Shown one piece after another: positions 45,493 to 48,494 of a stretch of DNA of 48,494 nucleotides (position 1 is the first letter of the stretch; each line of letters begins with the position of its first letter). Made by a program: the position numbers and the translations under genes. Source of the stretch: Hyphochytrium catenoides (taxonomy: Eukaryota; Sar; Hyphochytriomycetes; Hyphochytriales; Hyphochytriaceae). The notes below the pieces were generated by a model. That model made no database searches. It was not told where the DNA came from and saw only the letters and a program-made list of their open reading frames with translations. The DNA lies in contig FLMG01003062.1 of the NCBI GenBank assembly GCA_900088475.1, positions 1 through 48,494 of the forward strand, read 5' to 3'.

Positions 45493-47304
45493 ATGATTGT
45501 ACCACCCAGGGACAACAATAGTGACTTTGTTGGGAAGACGAAGTGGACTTCTGCTGGAGCTTCGTCCAATGACATGGCGCTCAAGTCCGCAAAATTTATC
45601 ATTGAAGAAGAACCTCAGGACGTTGATACCGGTGGCGGAGATGTTACCGAGTCGGCCTTCGACGAAGACATTGAGAAGCAGAAACTGCTAGGCTGCAGAC
45701 ATGGCCAGGAGGAGAAGCCAAGACCAAAGCTAACTCTTGACGTTCGGTTACTGAATGCTGTAGGACTCGGGAAGTCTTCAGCATTATCGCCGATTAATCG
45801 TGGGCCAGTTCCGTTACTCGGTACGCATGGACATGGAATCATACCAGACAAGGCTCCAGGGACTGAGATGCCTCAAATGCAGCCTATTAGGGGCGTAGCT
45901 CTGATCATCTTCTCGTGCTTTCTATTCAGTCTGATGTCGTGCTGCGTGAAGGTAAGAGCGTAAAGAATTGTAAAAGTAGATGGCCCAATCTCTTACCCTC
46001 TCATTCTGCGGTGGCGGTTCCCGCTTCCTTTCGAATGCGCTCTCTGCAGTTTGCCAAGACTGACATGACCCTGTATGAGATCACCTTCTACAGGGCGTTA
46101 TGGGGTGGCGTCACAAACTATGTGAGCAGACTGTATACCGCATCCTGGCAAATCCACTATTCTGACAATTATTGGCTTTTAGTTCCTGGCCCTTATCTAT
46201 AAGACCAAACTATGGGGTCCTTCAGAATGCCGAATGCTGCTTATCCAACGAGGAATCTTTGGTGCTATCAGTCTGATGCTGGGGTTTTCTGTTGCGATGA
46301 GTTTAAGCCTCGGGGACACACAAGCGCTGAATGCCATGACCCCTGTGTTCACCTTCTTCCTGGTAATAATTCCATCGACGTCATTGTTGTTATAGGTTTC
46401 TCTCTCGCTGTCTGTCTGTCTTACTGTTTTATCCTTGAAGCTATATTGTCCAAATGCTCCCCTCCTCTGGTCTCGCCTTCTTCGACTGCAGCTCGTTTGT
46501 TCTTCTGTGACACTCACACATCCTCTGCCCGTTCAGGCTGCCGTTTTCTTAAAGGAGTCGGTAACAAAGCTCAGCGTCTGCTCCGCATTGGTAGCATTTA
46601 TTGGCATTCTCTTCATTGCACGACCACAGTTTCTCTTCGGTGTCCACGAAGTGGCGGCACATGAAGCTCAAGGGGCGGAGCGGACTATGGCTATCGTACT
46701 AGCCATCGTTAACTGTTTCTTCGGAGGCGCATCTTACGTGGTCATCCGAAAGCTTGCGGGAATGGCACATCCGCTTGTCATCGTACATTATTTTAATATG
46801 GCTTCTCTTATTTTAACCTTCATTCTAGGCGTATCCATGCGGGTAAGTCGTTCTCCACTTGTGGCGTTATTCCACGGTAACTCTTACGCGAGGCTCCAGC
46901 ATGTCAATATTCCTAGCTCAGCGGCCCCCTATCTCACAACGTTCTTTGCGGGTTTGCTGGGAGGGCTTGGCCAGGTAAGGAAAGATGTTACAGAGCATTA
47001 TTTATGGCCTGTTCTGATTGCGATCATCTCCCTCTTGGATACCAAGTTCTATATGACAAGGGGGATGGCCTTAATAGAAGCTGGACCAGCTGCCGTCATC
47101 CAGAATACTTCATTAGTCTTTGGATTCTTAAGCGATGCTATCATTTTCCACGGGGCTATCAACCCATTGAGCGTCCTAGGCGCATTCATTCTTGCTATTT
47201 CGGCACTCATCGTCACTGTGGAGAAGATGCGACTCAACAATAAGGCAGCCAGTGCAGTGCAACACACAGACACTAATGCTGCAACAAGTAAGGTTAAGCA
47301 CTGA
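45493..47304 (+). CDS. EamA/DMT-family membrane transporter
   Basis: Six exons in phase give 449 residues: 45493-45951, 46050-46121, 46183-46362, 46537-46842, 46900-46974 and 47047-47304. A polar, acidic N-terminal tail of about 130 residues precedes about ten hydrophobic segments. EamA features are visible twice. The first half has TLYEITFYRALWGG, LGDTQALNAMTPVFTFFL and the following helix start AAVFLKESVTKLS. The second half has GGASYVVIRKLAG, GLGQFYMTRGMALIEAGPAAVIQ and SDAIIFHGAINPLSVLGAF. The family carries drugs, metabolites or nucleotide sugars, and the substrate here is unknown. The C-terminus is polar and ends TSKVKH. The introns at 46843-46899 (57 nt) and 46975-47046 (72 nt) are multiples of three without stops, so retention would lengthen rather than truncate the protein. 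Confidence 0.9.
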
Positions 47305-48034
47305 GAAGCTTTTGGCTCCACTTCTATTATAAGCATCAGAATAGCGGATCAACCTAGTCTAAGCTATAAGCCTATAAACCCCAGCTCAGGCTCACCAAAA
47401 GACTTGTTCATCAGCGATAGACCCCTCTCCTCTTCACACCTCGTTCTATTCATAGCATTGAGTGGTTAGTAGGACGAGGGCTGGCGCCATAAGTCCGTGC
47501 CTCACTCGTCCAAGCGACGCCCGTGCTTCACAAGGGATCTTTTGAGTGCGGAGGATGGAAGGAGTGCAGAGAATCCAAGGATAAACCACAGAAATCGAGT
47601 TCTTATGTATCTGTACCTGCTCACGAGGGTCAACTTGAATGCAAAATGCTAGCTCTTGTAGCTCTTATATCTTGTATTAGGGTCGGCTCTAAGGGATATC
47701 AGAGCGAAACTTCCCGTCTGTAACGGATGGTAACCTCCAGAATAGATCCCGAATAATAGCGGAATTGGGGAGCGCATATTAGGATTATGAGATTATAGAT
47801 TCTGGACTTTGTCCTGGTGGTTTTTCTACTCTGTAACGAGGGTTCAGCACACACGCTCCCGGCTGGGGCACAGGGCAGAGGGGAGGAGGGCAAGGTGTAG
47901 GTTTACAGCTTGCCGCCAAGCGCTGCTCGTCGTGACGCTCCGCGCGGCGAGCCAAGCCAAGGTAATTTGAGCTGTCAGACGTCGTTTGGCATTGAGAAGG
48001 CTCCATCTCCGCTCGAGCACGAAGGCAGAGAAAG
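47305..48034. other. Intergenic region
   Basis: About 730 bp between the transporter stop and the start of the last gene. No exon, repeat or RNA gene is recognised. The final part is probably the promoter and 5' untranslated region of the PTP-repeat protein. Confidence 0.45.
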
Positions 48035-48494
48035 ATGAGCGATCCTAGCGTGAGTGCTGTTCCAGACGAGCCTTTAAGTGTGGAGGAGGCCAAGCAAAAG
48101 AGGCGACGGCGTATTATTATAGGATGTATCGTGGCTGCTACCTGTATGCTTGCTATCATTATCGGTGTGTCGGTTGGCTCGAGTATGCGAGACAGTGACC
48201 CCACCGGAAACTCATTTCAGAATGGTGCTCCAGATCTTCAGCAAGGAGCGTCCACTAGCGTCTCTAGTGGTTACAATAACGGCAATGGAGGCGGAGAGTC
48301 GAGTGGAGCGATTGCATCGGCAGGAGGTGAGGGCAATGCTAACGCTAATGGCGCCTTCACAGTCGAGGGTCAGCCCGGGACTGGAGGCATAGAACAGGCA
48401 CAGACACAAGCTCCTACGCCGGAGCCAACGCCCATGCCTACCCCTGCCCCAACACCTGAGCCCACTCCGGCTCCAACGCCCGCGCCAACCCCAG
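48035..48494 (+). CDS. Type II membrane protein with Pro/Thr repeats (cut by window edge)
   Basis: Open from ATG 48035 to the window end, 153 residues visible with no stop. Residues 1-26 are polar and end in a basic cluster QKRRRR. Residues 27-49 are one hydrophobic helix, IIIGCIVAATCMLAIIIGVSVG. The positive-inside rule makes it a signal anchor, with the C-terminal side outside or in the lumen. Next come Gly/Asn/Ser-rich residues. From about residue 125 there is a run of P-T-P-x units alternating Ala and Glu, as in O-glycosylated wall or surface proteins of algae and protists. Any catalytic domain would lie beyond the window. I do not recognise the family. Confidence 0.75.
   Translation, partial: MSDPSVSAVPDEPLSVEEAKQKRRRRIIIGCIVAATCMLAIIIGVSVGSSMRDSDPTGNSFQNGAPDLQQGASTSVSSGYNNGNGGGESSGAIASAGGEGNANANGAFTVEGQPGTGGIEQAQTQAPTPEPTPMPTPAPTPEPTPAPTPAPTP

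Noticed and set aside
1-48494. CRISPR arrays, bacterial operons, rRNA, tRNA genes and intact transposons
   Set aside because: None seen. The window is eukaryotic; no spaced repeat array, no cloverleaf I could recognise and no transposase or reverse transcriptase motifs.
1-48494. A single new multi-gene system spanning the window
   Set aside because: The genes are recognisable, mostly housekeeping families with no shared pathway or co-directional cluster. The unusual features are individual architectures and altered motifs.

Overview
This window is eukaryotic nuclear DNA from an intron-dense protist. Nearly every gene is split by GT-AG introns, mostly about 50-350 nt, with pyrimidine-rich 3' ends. 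There are no operons or ribosome binding sites, and base composition looks near balanced. A MOK/LF4-type (ciliary) kinase suggests a flagellated cell. A PTP-repeat membrane protein, a PepN-type M1 aminopeptidase and a C2-GRAM-phosphatase-FYVE myotubularin would fit a stramenopile or a similar alga or protist, but I cannot name the species.

Layout. 338-7603 (+): a very long coiled-coil protein with an internal GOLD domain. 8404-12214 (+): a MOK/LF4-like kinase whose first coding exon is 7 nt. 12604-about 13690 (-): a small gene of short exons that I read as frataxin-like. 14890-19314 (+): a membrane UDP-glycosyltransferase-like protein with a KKXX tail and eroded signature motifs. 19724-about 26911 (-): a myotubularin lipid phosphatase with C2 and FYVE domains. 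27957-28386 (-): a BolA-like protein. 29043-31206 (+): a Gfo/Idh/MocA oxidoreductase. 31869-33228 (+): a nucleoside hydrolase. 33253-34485 (-): a PTC7-like PP2C phosphatase, intronless. 34486-37580: about 3 kb in which I see no convincing gene. 37581-43991 (+): a PepN-like M1 aminopeptidase. 45493-47304 (+): an EamA-family transporter. 48035-end (+): the start of a type II membrane protein with Pro/Thr repeats, cut by the window edge.

How the genes relate. The neighbours do not form one pathway. Two themes recur. One is endomembrane and phosphoinositide traffic: the GOLD coiled-coil protein, the myotubularin-FYVE protein and the ER-type glycosyltransferase. The other is iron-sulfur biology: the frataxin-like and BolA-like genes. 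Several genes are packed tail to tail, most tightly the nucleoside hydrolase and PP2C genes, whose stop codons are 24 bp apart.

Limits. Exon joins were made by hand from splice consensus, reading phase and family similarity. Where a chain of exons keeps phase throughout (kinase, glycosyltransferase, BolA, transporter) I trust it. N-termini of the frataxin-like and myotubularin genes, and several internal joins of the coiled-coil and aminopeptidase genes, are approximate.
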